Origin: Xenoacremonium recifei
Lineage: Eukaryota; Ascomycota; Sordariomycetes; Hypocreales; Nectriaceae
Direction of reading: 5' to 3'
DNA length: 64,000 nt
Assembly (NCBI GenBank): GCA_012184525.1
Contig: WOFQ01000006.1
Span: 930,001 to 994,000, forward strand
Shown here piece by piece: positions 12,017-23,401 of this stretch. Every line of letters begins with the position of its first letter. Position 1 is the first letter of the stretch. Under the pieces are notes generated by a model that ran no database searches, was not told where the DNA came from, and saw only the letters and a list, made by a program, of their open reading frames with translations. The position numbers and the translations under genes are program-made.

Positions 12017-13248
12017 ATGTCCCGCTCGCAGGCTCCCAATCCTGCGGGATCACGCAAGATCTCGTTCAACGTGAGCGAGCAGTATGATATCCAAGATGTT
12101 GTCGGAGAGGGCGCTTACGGAGTTGTCTGGTGAGTTATATCACAAAAATGTCCCTGGAGATCAACGCTCACGACCTCGCTACAGTTCTGCCATCCACAAG
12201 CCTTCAAGCCAGAAGGTCGCCATTAAGAAGATCACGCCCTTTGATCACTCGATGTTCTGTCTCCGAACGCTTCGTGAGATGAAGTTGCTCCGCTACTTCA
12301 ACCACGAAAATATCATCTCGATTCTCGATATCCAGAAGCCCCGAAACTACGAGTCCTTTAACGAGGTGTATCTGATTCAGGTGAGTAACTTGACAATATT
12401 GCAGCACACGGTGAACTAGTCCTAACGCTATACCAGGAACTGATGGAAACCGACATGCATCGAGTTATTCGCACGCAGGACCTGTCAGACGACCATTGCC
12501 AATACTTCATCTATCAGACACTGCGTGCACTCAAGGCGATGCACTCGGCTAATGTCCTCCATCGAGATTTGAAGCCGTCCAACTTGCTCCTGAACGCCAA
12601 CTGCGACTTGAAGGTTTGCGATTTCGGCCTTGCTCGATCTGCTGCATCTCAGGAGGACAACTCGGGATTCATGACCGAATACGTCGCCACACGATGGTAC
12701 CGTGCGCCGGAGATCATGTTGACGTTCAAAGAATACACAAAGGCTATTGATGTGTGGTCGGTTGGCTGTATCTTGGCAGAGATGTTGAGCGGGAAGCCGT
12801 TGTTCCCCGGCAAGGACTGTAGGTGCTGCCATGTAGATCCACGATGACGTTGAAACTGACTGAACTCATAGATCACCACCAATTGACCCTTATTCTGGAC
12901 GTTCTGGGCACACCGACCATGGAGGATTATTACGGTATCAAGTCCCGCCGCGCACGAGAGTACATTCGATCGCTTCCCTTCAAGAAGAAGGTTCCTTTCC
13001 GAACTTTGTTCCCCAAGACGTCTGATTTGGCTCTCGACCTCCTGGAGAAGCTCCTGGCTTTCAACCCGACCAAGCGCATCACGGTTGAGGAAGCTCTGAA
13101 GCATCCGTACCTGGAGCCCTACCATGACCCGGAAGACGAACCGACGGCGCCACCAATCCCAGAGGAGTTCTTCGACTTCGACAAGCACAAGGACAATCTG
13201 AGCAAAGAGCAGCTGAAGCAGCTAATCTACCAGGAAATTATGCGATAA
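12017..13248 (+). CDS. pmk1: Fus3/Kss1-type MAP kinase (Pmk1/Fmk1 group)
   Basis: The exons are 12017-12129, 12185-12380, 12437-12818 and 12872-13248, giving 355 residues. This is the terminal serine/threonine kinase of the fungal pheromone/invasive-growth cascade. In filamentous ascomycetes that cascade controls hyphal fusion, mating, and infection structures or conidiation. The sequence shows the glycine loop GEGAYGVV (30-37), ATP lysine Lys52, HRDLKPSN with catalytic Asp147, DFG at 165-167, the activation-loop TEY at 183-185 and ATRWYRAPE. The C-terminus ends KQLIYQEIMR, as in Pmk1-type kinases. Known relatives are switched on by dual phosphorylation of the TEY by a Ste7-type kinase. The three introns (53-56 bases) have good splice ends. 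The start MSRSQAPNPAGSRKISFNVS matches the family N-terminus. Confidence 0.97.
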
Positions 13249-14325
13249 ATCGGATCGTCGAACGAACGACTTTACTGGCAGCGACCGCAAGGAGAGGAAC
13301 ACCCGAAGTCAATCGCGGGCATGGAAGTCATCGGCACAATGTAGCCGGATGTAACGGAGCGGGCTGCATTGCTTGTGTGCTCTGCAAGAGAATTTTCATA
13401 ACGAATGAATGGCGATGTAGTTTGGAGACGGAGATGTGATGTTAGATAGATATCCATTCGGGCCTTGATGCAAACTGGACATATGCATCATCTCATGTCG
13501 GCCCTTGGAGGTAGCAAACGGAGGCACAAATTTGAGAGGCGTGGAGACGGACGTCGAGGAGTGAGTGGGACAGAACACGTTTTAAGGCTGGACGTATGAC
13601 GTTTCCTTTTCCTTTGATGCTTTAAATGAGAAAGGTTTAGCGACGAATTCCTATTGTTGAAGCTCTCGTTTTTGCTGGTCAGCTATAAGTCGCAATGCGA
13701 GGACTGCCTTACTGGTGGGTCGTGGATACCTAGCTTAACGAACAAGAGGCTCAGAGACTCTCCATGCTTTGTCTCTATCGCGAGAACGTATCTAGGTAGT
13801 CAACTTGATTCAAAATGGAAGCCCAGCCATTATTGGTTCTTTGATCATGGCTGTCGTGGTGGTCCCATGACCTTGGGTACATTATTCACGATTGAAGCTA
13901 GAGAAGGCTAACCATCTGTTACTGCACTACTTTTTGGTGCTGCATTATCCACACGTATCTGAAGGTACTGCGTTATCAGACAAATGAGGCGCCTTCCATT
14001 TAGCTGCATTCCACTCGGCTGTCGGTGAGCGTCTGACTACGTCAGGCGGTAAACTCTAGGCCATTCAGGTACCTCGTTCGCTTCCTGCCTGTTTCCTCCT
14101 CGCCCAACTCCTCACCCTCCATCCCAATCTCACAACCGATGTCTCAGATGCCATCTCTAGATCTCCGGATCTTTAGGAGGTCTCTCCAATACCTGTGTCG
14201 TCATTCGTTTCTGGTCTAAGTTGATGACCAAGTACCTTATTCAGCTATCCTCCATCCCTTCCTCTAATCCTCCACTTTAGCACCTACAGACTTACCTAAA
14301 CTGTTATTTGGCGTCACATCTCCTC
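13249..14325. other. Intergenic region between MAP kinase and oxr1
   Basis: About 1.1 kb with the 3' flank of the kinase gene and the promoter of oxr1. It holds one AGGTACCT palindrome at 14067-14074. No gene was recognised. Confidence 0.5.
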
Positions 14326-15395
14326 ATGTACGCTTCTGGCCATACGCCGACCTCCGCCTCTTCCCCAGCCGCTTCCTCCTCGTCCTCTTCTGGTGTTCAA
14401 ACGCCGGACGCCGCGCCTGCACTCGCGAACCGCGCCTCAGCCTCATACATATCTAATATGTGGACCGGTCTTATTCGGCGCTTTTCGAGCGAGGACTCGC
14501 ACTTCCCCAGCCAGGCCGAGACTGCCGTTGACGAGGATCATCAACACCGCGCCCTTAAGAACGATGGTATCAGCGGCGTCTTCACCCCCGTGCAGCGCAC
14601 CGCAAGCCCCTTCCGCCCTCCGCCGTTGGACCCCATTGTATTGCGGGGGTATCGCGACAGCACACCAGACTCTGCCAGGCTTTTGAGCCATGCGGTGGCC
14701 GAGGAGATCAGAACAATGATACCAGAACGTTTGCGAATCGTCGAGGACTGGCGGTTGATATATAGCTTGGAGCAGGACGGTGCGAGCTTGGCGACGCTGT
14801 ACCAACGATGCCGGTTGTACGAGGGGAAGAGGGCCGGCTTTGTGCTCGTGGTTAAAGATCAAGAAGGAGGAGTAAGTTCCCAAAAGGCCTGCTTCACTTG
14901 ACGAACTATGAGGGTTCTCTGTTCTACGACAGGGCTGACTGTGAGGTGTTCTTATAGATCTTCGGCGCCTATCTTTCGGAATATCCTCGTCCTGCACACT
15001 CCTACTTCGGTAATGGCGAATGCTTTCTGTGGCGTGCTTCTACGACGCTGCCGCTCCCTCTCCCTCCTTCGGCCGACACGACGAACATGACACGGACAAC
15101 GACATTGGCCGCCAAAAGCCAGCATTTAAACGGCGACGGTAGTGACTCTCCCGCGCTTAGCGAGTCGATCCGCTTCAAGGCGTTTCCCTACAGCGGATTA
15201 AATGATTTCTGCATCAACTGCGAGACTGGATTCCTGAGTGTCGGCTCTGGGGGCGGACACTACGGACTCTGGTTGGATGATTCGTTAGAGCTGGGGCATA
15301 GTTCTCGATGCGAGACATTCGGGAACGAGCCTTTGAGCGATGAGGGAACCAAGTTTGGCGTTATTGGCGTAGAGCTTTGGGTTATGGGAGCTTGA
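14326..15395 (+). CDS. oxr1: TLDc-domain oxidation resistance protein
   Basis: The exons are 14326-14871 and 14958-15395, giving 327 residues. The first 100 or so residues are Ser/Ala/Pro-rich and probably disordered. The TLDc domain fills residues about 115-327. It can be followed from ARLLSHAVAEEIRTMIPERL through the FGAYLSEYPRP region to GLNDFCINCETGFLSVGSGG and the closing GVIGVELWVMGA. Members of this family protect cells against oxidative damage, and yeast and animal members also bind the vacuolar proton ATPase and help its disassembly. The start is the first ATG in frame (MYASGHTP). The frame is open a little further upstream but only with non-ATG codons. The single intron is 86 bases. 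Confidence 0.9.
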
Positions 15396-15859
15396 GAAGA
15401 GCTTGGAAAACCTACGAGTCCAACTGAGATTGAGGAGGGTGAATCAACAATCCAACTTGGCGCCTAAAAAAGAGGCGCACAATCTTGAATGGACTGGGCA
15501 ATCAAGGAACGAGGGCTAGACGGCCTTGATATACGACTTTTCCTCGGCATGGTCTTATGCAATTGTTTAGATGGACGAGTGGCTGGGTCGCGGTAAGGAA
15601 ACCCACAACGAAGAATAAAGGGCGGAAAACGACACGCGAATGCGGTCATACAAAATGAAAACACATAGCAAACCGTCACTATACTGGCATGGTTGGATTA
15701 CCTCAGGTAGCTCTGTAATGATACCCGGAGCTTTGACTCCCGACTTTCTGTCAATGCGAAGCCGTCGCCTCAGCTATTTAGTGCTCGGATTTTTATGGAC
15801 AGAAGATTGGAGTTAGGATATGGAGTGACGTTTCTTTAATTTTTGTGATTTAGGCACGA
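15396..15859. other. Convergent intergenic region oxr1/hem4
   Basis: 464 bases between two converging 3' ends. No gene or notable structure was seen. Confidence 0.5.
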
Positions 15860-16807
15860 CTAACTTGGCTGCCTCGGTACAAACTCTCGGATGCCTTTCA
15901 GCACGCCCTCAGGAGTGGGCGTTTCGGCGCACACGTCTGGTTCGAACCCAAATGTCCGAAGGTGGTCTCTTGTAGTTGGTCCAATTGTTGCAATAAATGT
16001 CTTGCCGTCCCTCGCTGACGATGCGCTGACCCGACCAGTCCCCTCGTCAAGCAATCCGAGCTCGCGTAACACGGTATCACAGCCTGTTGGCGAGAAGACA
16101 ACAAGCCACCGCGCAGAGCTGGCGGCAGTATCGCTTAGGGCGCTGGCGAGGGTCGCAGAGAGGGTAGGCATCGCGGTGGTACCGTAGACGACGGTCTCGG
16201 TAAGTCGGACCCCGGCATTGGTGAGGCTGCGGGGGATGATATCGCGGCGTTGCTCGCCAACAAGGAAGAGGAGCGGTGGTAGACTATCTGGGGAAGAGAT
16301 AGACGGATACCACGTCGGGTAATGAGAGAGAATATAGGGAGCTAGAGCGGCGCCGGAGCCGGTGTGGGAGCCGAAGATCTGCAGCGGGGGAGAGGATCGG
16401 ACGGCAGCGAGTGCCCGGGTCGTAGCGGGGCCGACGGAGTAGAAGGGAACATCGTGAAGGTGCGGCCAGGAGGATTCGGGAGAGTTGGAATCGGTTGCGA
16501 GATCTAGGGGGGAGCTTGGCGAAGGGTCTTCGTCGACAAGGGCGGCGAGGGCTTCAACAGCTCGCTGAGATGTAAAGATGAAGCCTCCGTAGTCGGCATC
16601 GGGGTCACGGCGGATCCGGCGATTACGAAGGAGCTTTCGGACGGTTTCGAGACCTGAAGAGGTAAAGGAGTGCTGGAGAACGGGAATAAAAGTCGGAGCA
16701 AATGACGAGGCGGAGAAGAGGTCGGCGTAGGCATCGGTGGGAGAAGAAGCCGTCTTGAGAAGAAGAATAGGTGTGGGCGGGGCAGACTCTGACTGTGAAG
16801 GCGTCAT
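15860..16807 (-). CDS. hem4: Uroporphyrinogen-III synthase
   Basis: A single exon of 315 residues. The enzyme closes hydroxymethylbilane into uroporphyrinogen III with inversion of ring D, the fourth step of haem synthesis, normally in the cytosol. The family pattern is visible: an N-terminal ILLLKT strand, GGFIFTSQRAVEAL, FYSVGPATTRAL, LFLVGEQRRDIIPRSL, TVVYGT, WLVVFSPTG and the closing IATIGPTTRDHLRTFGFEPDVCAETPTPEGVL. Active-site residues are poorly conserved in this family, so the fold pattern is the evidence. The gene is divergent from erv1, sharing 638 bases of upstream DNA, and the two proteins are loosely linked through mitochondrial haem and redox chemistry. No intron was seen. Confidence 0.93.
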   Translation of the reverse strand: MTPSQSESAPPTPILLLKTASSPTDAYADLFSASSFAPTFIPVLQHSFTSSGLETVRKLLRNRRIRRDPDADYGGFIFTSQRAVEALAALVDEDPSPSSPLDLATDSNSPESSWPHLHDVPFYSVGPATTRALAAVRSSPPLQIFGSHTGSGAALAPYILSHYPTWYPSISSPDSLPPLLFLVGEQRRDIIPRSLTNAGVRLTETVVYGTTAMPTLSATLASALSDTAASSARWLVVFSPTGCDTVLRELGLLDEGTGRVSASSARDGKTFIATIGPTTRDHLRTFGFEPDVCAETPTPEGVLKGIREFVPRQPS

Positions 16808-17445
16808 GGTGGACGACGCACACTGGAACGCTTGGTCTCCCTCCGTGAGATGTCAGAGCTGGCACTGCGATATCGGCTCGTACTTTGGACGTTGAACGGA
16901 GACCCAATGGGACCGGTAGCGAAATATGCGTCGTTAGATGGACGGCGTGAGGGTGGGCGGATGTGATCTCGGGATAAGGAAATGGCGTCACGGAACATTT
17001 TTGAAGCTAAAGCACGAGTTCCTGGTCGTATCGATAAGGCTCGAAGCTTGGACTATTTTTATCGGGCCAACCGTGGATCAGAGGTCAAGTTAGAGCTTTA
17101 TCGATAAGCCCAGCTTGCCGAGATGCATCTCTTTCGCGAAACTCGACGATTTTGCCTCCTCTGTTCCCTGACTATTACCTGATAGGTACGGAGCTGACAA
17201 ATTGGTGTCACACCACATAACGCGGCCTTGGACCAGCGCAGGTCCTCTTTTCTTCGTTCCTTTTTTATAGTCTTTTCGTTCTTTTTGAATACTTGTGCCT
17301 TGCCCTACCGGTGTCCTCTCGTCCACTCGTTGACGTTGCTTGAAAGAGGGTCCCGCATAATCTTGTTCCGAGAGATACTTGCAACTTCGTTACGACGAGT
17401 GGTGCCACCCGGTCATAGAAGAAGCATCGACCTGAATCCAGAACC
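16808..17445. promoter_or_regulatory. Shared divergent promoter region hem4/erv1
   Basis: 638 bases lie between the two start codons, so both promoters must lie here. Shared control is an inference from position only. Confidence 0.45.
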
Positions 17446-18138
17446 ATGGCAGACGGCGCGAGAGACAAAGAGACCGCCGCTACTGCAACCAGCACCACCT
17501 CCGGCCCAGCTCCGGCTGCACCAGGAGGCTCTGCTGAGCCGCAACCGCCGAAGAGGATCCCCAGGGGAGTTGTGCTGGGTCCAGATGGAAAACCGTGAGT
17601 CTTCAATATTCCCCCTTTCCTGCTTCACCGTTGTTTCTCTCCGTACCCCTGGGCCTGTCATGACCAATGGATATGCTGATACGCAGCCCCCCTATTGTGC
17701 GGGCGTTTCCTCACTAGATGCCGTAACTGCACATCCTTTGCCGCGTGGGCAGCGCAGACTAAAGAGACATTGAAAGATCGCCCGGCGCAGCCGCCCTCTG
17801 ACTGCCCGCCGGACGTGGAGCAGCTTGGCCGCAGCACATGGACGCTGCTGCACTCGATCGCGGCAACATACCCTGAGACGCCGAGCCAGAATCAGCAGAA
17901 CGACCTTCTCAGCTTCGTTGGCCTGTTTTCAAAGCTCTACCCATGCTGGGTCTGCGCGGAAGACTTCCAGGGGTACCTGCGGCGGGATGTCCCGCGGGTG
18001 GGCAGCCGTGACGAGTTTGGCCGGTGGCTATGCGGTGCGCATAATGAGGTCAACCGGAAGCTTGGGAAGCCCGAGTTCGACTGCTCCAAGTGGCAGGAAA
18101 GGTGGCGGACGGGATGGAAGGATGGGCGTTGCGATTAG
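17446..18138 (+). CDS. erv1: FAD-linked sulfhydryl oxidase Erv1
   Basis: The exons are 17446-17594 and 17718-18138, giving 189 residues. Erv1 sits in the mitochondrial intermembrane space. It reoxidises Mia40 during import of cysteine-rich proteins and passes electrons to cytochrome c or oxygen. The shuttle pair Cys51-Cys54 (CRNC) lies after a Pro/Ala-rich N-terminal arm. The FAD-proximal pair is Cys126-Cys129 (PCWVC). The conserved C-G-A-H-N-E-V-N stretch begins at Cys155, which should pair with Cys172 in the structural disulfide. No N-terminal presequence is seen, as expected for this protein. The 123-base intron ends immediately before the shuttle cysteines. An earlier AG at 17685-17686 would lead into an in-frame TAG, so the acceptor at 17716-17717 is the one that works. 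Confidence 0.94.
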
Positions 18139-20769
18139 GATGGGATGACGAGGGCCCGGAAGGGGTTCACCGCGAAGAAGGGAAATGAAGGGTAGGTGAG
18201 GTTAGATCCGGCACAGGTGACAGCATGCCGCGTCGAATCCAGGGATGAGGTAGGGATATATCGGGAAATATGGATTGGGAGAGGGATCGGGACGGGACCT
18301 GCGAACTGGTCATGACCAGGTTCAGATTCGGCTTCCAGGGGCCACGTTTCCGGTTCCCAGGGTCAGGGACCAGGTTTGTATTTGTTCCCGAAGGTTCGGG
18401 ATGTACCACTACCACTGTTGCTACTTTACCACTTCACTCTGATAGACTAGGGGCCAGGCCGGCCGTACGTTTCCAAGTGGCCCTTGGATATGTCGTATAC
18501 ACCGGGCCAGTGTACGAATAATCATGTAAATTAGATAGCTCGCGCTGAGACAGCAGGAGATTCGAGATGAAAGGGAGCCACTTCACTCACCTCATTCGTT
18601 TCCCTCTGATAAGTCCAGGCGAAGGTACCCAACTTTGCGGACCTCACCTCACCTCACCTTATCTCACCGTGTCTTACCTTCTCGAATGTTGTTTTCAGCA
18701 CGGATCCCTTAGCTCGAGCCTCACCGAGCTTCCGATTCGAGCCGCATGCGATCTGGCATCGGAGCACGGCACAACAGGGATCAAGGCCAGGGCACAGATA
18801 GAAGGGTTGGGGGTCACAATTGCCAGAGGGCTGACGCTTGTGCGTGTGTTGACAGCGTGGGTGGGAGTTGATTTAGGCTGAATAGACATTGTGTTGCATT
18901 TGGTGAGAGGATGCAGGGATGGGAGCGAAGCAAGATCTCGCGACGATGTGCGTGCGAATCCAATCCAGAGTTCATCCGTAGGTATCTCACTACGTATCAG
19001 TTCAACCAAGGCGGATTCTGATATGTACCTTTGGACAACGTGAGGCATGAATCAGAGCTGTCAGAGAATGACACGCCACTAATAAAGCCCCCCCTAGAAC
19101 CTCCCAATGGCTCTGGGCAGAATTTTGTTGGGGCTGTCGGTCCCCTATAATTTTTTTCCCTGCCTGACGTTTTTTTCGCCTGCTGGTTCCTGGAGGCTCC
19201 GCCGATAAGGATGATCTGATGCGTGATGGGATGCTCAACTACCGGCCCGTTCTCTATGGACTACAACGACAACACAGCAGCAGCACCCACGCCGCCTCGC
19301 CCGGTCCTCTTGCAGTGGCACATCCTGATTTGCCCTTGGCGGGCTGGGATGGCTTTGGGCGTCCGGATACGAGCCAGGGCCGGCCGTCACGGCGTGTAGG
19401 GCCGGAGGGTGATTGGCATCGACATCGACGTCGACATCGGGCCTCCGGGCTGGGCCAGTCAGCCTACTATTATCTCGCGGTCTGGCGACTCGGTAATCAA
19501 TTGAGGGCGGAAGGACCGTGGATGGGTATCGTGAAGCCTCAGATCATCTCACTGAACACCCTATGGATGGAGACGGCCTACGCATTGCGCTGAAAATATC
19601 CAAGGTTTCGGTGGCCTCTCGCTCGCTGATCGGGTTGGTTGGTGCCGTCGGCGCTGCACTCGGCCACACGCCGGCCAGGCCGGAGGGGCTCCGATTAAAG
19701 CGAGATTTCTCTCTGGGAATTCTTGCTCTCGCCTGTAAAGACGGCGAGGCGCCTTGCCCAAGGCAGCTTGCATGTTTTGCTACCCTAGTCGAGAGGAGGA
19801 AAGAGTCAACTACAGGTGTGTGCGCAGGCCCTGTACTGTTACTGGTGTAATTAGGGCCGGGAGCCGCCTGAGGTTGGTCGGGCACCGCAGGCCTGGCCAA
19901 ACTCAGGATCATATGATTGTAAGAGCCGCGCCGAAACCCAGTCATTACATCACCACCCTGTCCTGTTTACAGTACAGCGCTGTAAGGGCAGGGCCGAAGT
20001 CCGGGCCACCGTCCCAAAAATAAAATATGGAACCGTTCCCTAGGGCGATTGCGATGCGATGCGATGGATGGCGATGCCCGTGGCCGAGGATGGGAATTGC
20101 CTGACACTGACTGAACATCCGCAACGGCTTCCACCCAGGCAGGCCCTGAGTCAATCGCGCCGGCAGCGGCAGGGGGGGGTTGGGGGGCCACCCTAGAAAA
20201 TACCGTGATTCTGGCTGCACCATCGACTCGACTTGACGGACAACGCCTCCCGTGCCGGCAGCGTGCCAATTGCAATTGCTGGGCCAGGGACTTCAGGAGC
20301 ATGATGGATCCAGGTCCGTTAGACCTGAGGCTTCGGCGGCGACATCCATGAATGAGCCATCCCGGCATCGCTTGCTGGCCTGGCCTGGCCTGGCGGGTGC
20401 ATCTCGACGCGACGGGACGGGACCTGGACCGCCAGATAAAAAAAAAACGCTGAGGTGCTGCAGACACGGACGGCGCAGTATAAATACAATCCTGCCCGGC
20501 CGTCGCTCTTGTCGAGCCTCCTCCTCTTGTTTCATTCCAGACCAGTCTTCCCGCGTGGAATCTCAATCAAGACCCTCAGCAAATACCTATCCCGAAGCTT
20601 GGAGCTTGTTGGAGCTTGGAGCTGCTTCCCGACTGCCCCTCCTCCACTTACATTCCCATCAAGCATCGTCATCGTTATCGCCATCCGCGTACTTCTTCCC
20701 TCTCCTCCTTATTCTCTCTCCTCCATACCCCTCATCTCTCACAACCCTTTGTCGTAAATAGTCGAAGAC
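18139..20769. other. Long upstream region of pyruvate decarboxylase
   Basis: About 2.6 kb with no recognisable gene. It contains simple repeats (CTCAC-type near 18640-18665, GCGAT/GCGATG near 20048-20070, CCTGG-type near 20382-20400), a G-rich run near 20168-20188, a TATA box at 20479-20486 and a pyrimidine-rich tract just before the start codon. The size and the TATA plus CT-tract layout fit a strong regulated fermentative gene. Confidence 0.5.
20479..20486 (+). promoter_or_regulatory. TATA box of the pyruvate decarboxylase gene
   Basis: TATAAATA lies 284 bases upstream of the start codon. It is followed by a C/T-rich tract (about 20640-20757), the usual arrangement for highly expressed fungal glycolytic genes. 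Its function is inferred from sequence and position. Confidence 0.55.
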
Positions 20770-22884
20770 ATGTCCGACACCAACTCAAGCCGGCTCTCGA
20801 GCCTCGACCAGCCCGTCGACGTTGCCGAGTACCTCTTCAGGCGTCTCCATGAGTGCGGCGTGCGCTCTGTTCACGGTGTTCCGGGCGACTACAACCTCAT
20901 CGCCCTCGACTATCTCCCTGACTGCGGCCTCAAGTGGGTTGGCAGTGTCAACGAGCTCAATGCTGGTAAGCTCAACCCCTCTGACACCAGATTCCCCCCC
21001 CCTCCCCCGCCCATGACTTCATGGCGCAACAGCGGGCATGATGGATGGATGGGGGATGGATCCATCCTGCATCTCCCATCATATCATCTCGCGCCGAACC
21101 CCCGCCCTCGACGAAACCCAAGCTGCATCGGCGAGATGCGCCTGGCTCTAGAGAGTTGGATACGGCCGCAGATGCCCTTCTTCACTTCTCCCCCGCCCCG
21201 TCCCATCCGAGTCGACCGATAAACTGACAGCTTTGTCCCCCACAGCCTACGCCGCAGATGGCTATGCCCGAGTCAGTAAGCTCTCCGCCCTCATCACCAC
21301 GTTCGGTGTTGGCGAGCTCTCGGCCATCAATGGCATCGCTGGCGCCTACTCGGAGCACATCCCCGTCGTCCACATTGTGGGCTGCCCGTCGACCATCTCC
21401 CAGCGCGACAACCTGCTGCTGCACCACACCCTGGGCAATGGCGACTTCGACGTCTTCGCCAACATGAGTGCCATGGTCTCTTGCGAGGTCGCCAAGCTGA
21501 ACCACCCCGGCGAGATTGCCGAGCAAATCGACCATGCCCTTCGCACTTGCTGGCTCAAGTCGCGTCCCGTGTACATTATGCTGCCCACCGATATGGTTCA
21601 GAAGAAGGTTGAGGGCGCTCGCCTTGAGACCCCCATCGACATGTCCGAGCCTGTCAACAACCCCGAGGAGGAGGACTTCGTTGTCTCCGAGGCCCTCAAG
21701 GCCGTTTATGCCGCCAAGAACCCTGTGATTTTGGTCGACGCCTGTGCTATTCGACATCGCGTTGTCTCCGAGGTCCATGAGCTCATTGAAAAGACCAACC
21801 TCCCCGTCTTCGTCACCCCCATGGGCAAGGGCGCCGTGAACGAGAATCATGCCAATTATGGCGGCGTGTACGCTGGCGAGGGTTCGCATCCGGCCAAGGT
21901 TAAGACCATGGTGGAATCGTCCGACTTGATCCTCACCATTGGCGCTCTCAAGGTATGTTGCAATCTGGTAATCTCAAGTGACACTTGCTAACTCGAATTC
22001 AGAGTGACTTCAATACCGCCGGTTTCTCATACCGAACTTCTCAACTCAACACCATCGATTTCCACAGCGACAACTGTGTCATTCGGTATTCGCGATATCC
22101 CGGTGTTGCCATGCGGGGCGTGTTGCGCAAGATCATTGACCAGATCAACCCTGAGCAGCTGGCAAAGCAGCCTATTCCTGAGGTGCAGAACGAGGTCGAG
22201 AAGAACCTCGATGACTCCCAGGTCATCACCCAGGCCTGGTTCTGGCCTCGAGTAGGCGAGTTCCTGATTGAAAAGGATGTTGTCATCACCGAGACTGGAA
22301 CTGCAAACTTTGGTATCTGGGATACCCGATTCCCAGCTGGTGTTACGGCTTTGAGCCAAGTCCTTTGGGGCAGCATTGGCTGGTCAGTTGGTGCTGCACA
22401 GGGCGCTGCGTTGGCCGCCAAGGATGCCGGCAACGGCCGACGAACAATTCTCTTCGTTGGCGATGGATCTTTCCAGCTCACTGCCCAGGAGTTGAGCACC
22501 ATGATCCGCCACAACTTGAAGCCCATAATGTAAGTCTGAATCACCCCAAGCCGCGGAAGAACCTGCGCTGATTTGAATGCTAGTTTTGTTATCTGCAACG
22601 ATGGGTTCACCATTGAGCGTTTCATCCACGGAATGGACGCAGGGTACAACGACATCAACAACTGGAAGTATAAGGACCTGGTTGACGTCTTCGGCGGTGA
22701 GGACCGGGCCAAGAAGTTCCAGGTTAAGACCAAAGACGAGCTCAATGAGCTTCTCGCCGATAAGGAGTTCCAGGCCGCGCAGTGCCTCCAGTTCGTCGAG
22801 CTCTACATGCCCAAGGAGGATGCACCTCGCGCACTGGTCATGACTGCGGAAGCCAGCGCTAAGAACAACGCCAAGTTGGAATAG
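20770..22884 (+). CDS. pdc1: Pyruvate decarboxylase
   Basis: The exons are 20770-20965, 21246-21952, 22003-22529 and 22584-22884, giving 576 residues, close to the family's usual length. The cytosolic enzyme uses thiamine diphosphate and Mg2+ to turn pyruvate into acetaldehyde and CO2 in alcoholic fermentation. The cofactor-activating glutamate is Glu62 in VNELNAAYAADGYAR, and the active-site pair is His125-His126 in LLLHHTLGNGDF. The GDGS...CNDGFTIE pair that frames the thiamine diphosphate site is present, split by the last intron. The N-terminal pyrimidine-binding, central and C-terminal diphosphate-binding domains are all complete. Intron 1 is 280 bases, much longer than the others here (50 and 54), and sits right after the codons around the catalytic glutamate. 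Confidence 0.97.
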
Positions 22885-23401
22885 ACGGCAGGTTAGCAAT
22901 TTCTCACAGAAGGCGGCGTTTTGATGATTGAGGGCCACGGCCAAAGACAAAAGGAAGGAGGGTTTCGGTGAAATTGAAAGCAACATTCGGGAGGCTGGAT
23001 GAACCTCACGCAGGCGGTTGCCTCATCTTGAAACCAAATTAATACGCAGCTAGATTTCTTGATTGGATGCGCTTTGGTGGGTGGGTAGTTTGAAATTTTA
23101 TTAGGATCTCTGGCGGGCAGAGCGAGCACATAAAATTCATATTTCTTGATGAGTTTCAAAAACGATGACAGCTTGAGTGATAAACGGATGAGGATGTGAT
23201 GGAAAGCAATCTCGTGATGGATGAAGTGATTTTGTTAAGCGGAAGAGCAGCTACACGTGACGTCAAACAGACCCTGGCGAGCTGGCTTACTCCTAGACCC
23301 GATATCCACTCTAGAAAAAGTTCACTCAACGACAAGTACACAAAACATCAACCCAATCCCGTTATTTTTACCGCTTTTTGTCTTTACATCAACGTTGAAT
23401 C
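22885..23401. other. Intergenic region pdc/tan1
   Basis: 517 bases with the 3' flank of the decarboxylase gene and the promoter of tan1. No gene was seen. Confidence 0.5.

Noticed and set aside
15935..15955. GGTTCGAACCC, resembling a tRNA T-loop
   Set aside because: It lies within the hem4 coding sequence and has no flanking acceptor stem or anticodon arm.
20160..20190. G-rich run as a quadruplex
   Set aside because: Two long G tracts with one short spacer; a four-tract quadruplex is only marginally possible and nothing ties it to function.
21182..21889. 235-codon minus-strand frame
   Set aside because: It is antisense to pyruvate decarboxylase exon 2; strong codon bias of the sense gene keeps the opposite strand open.
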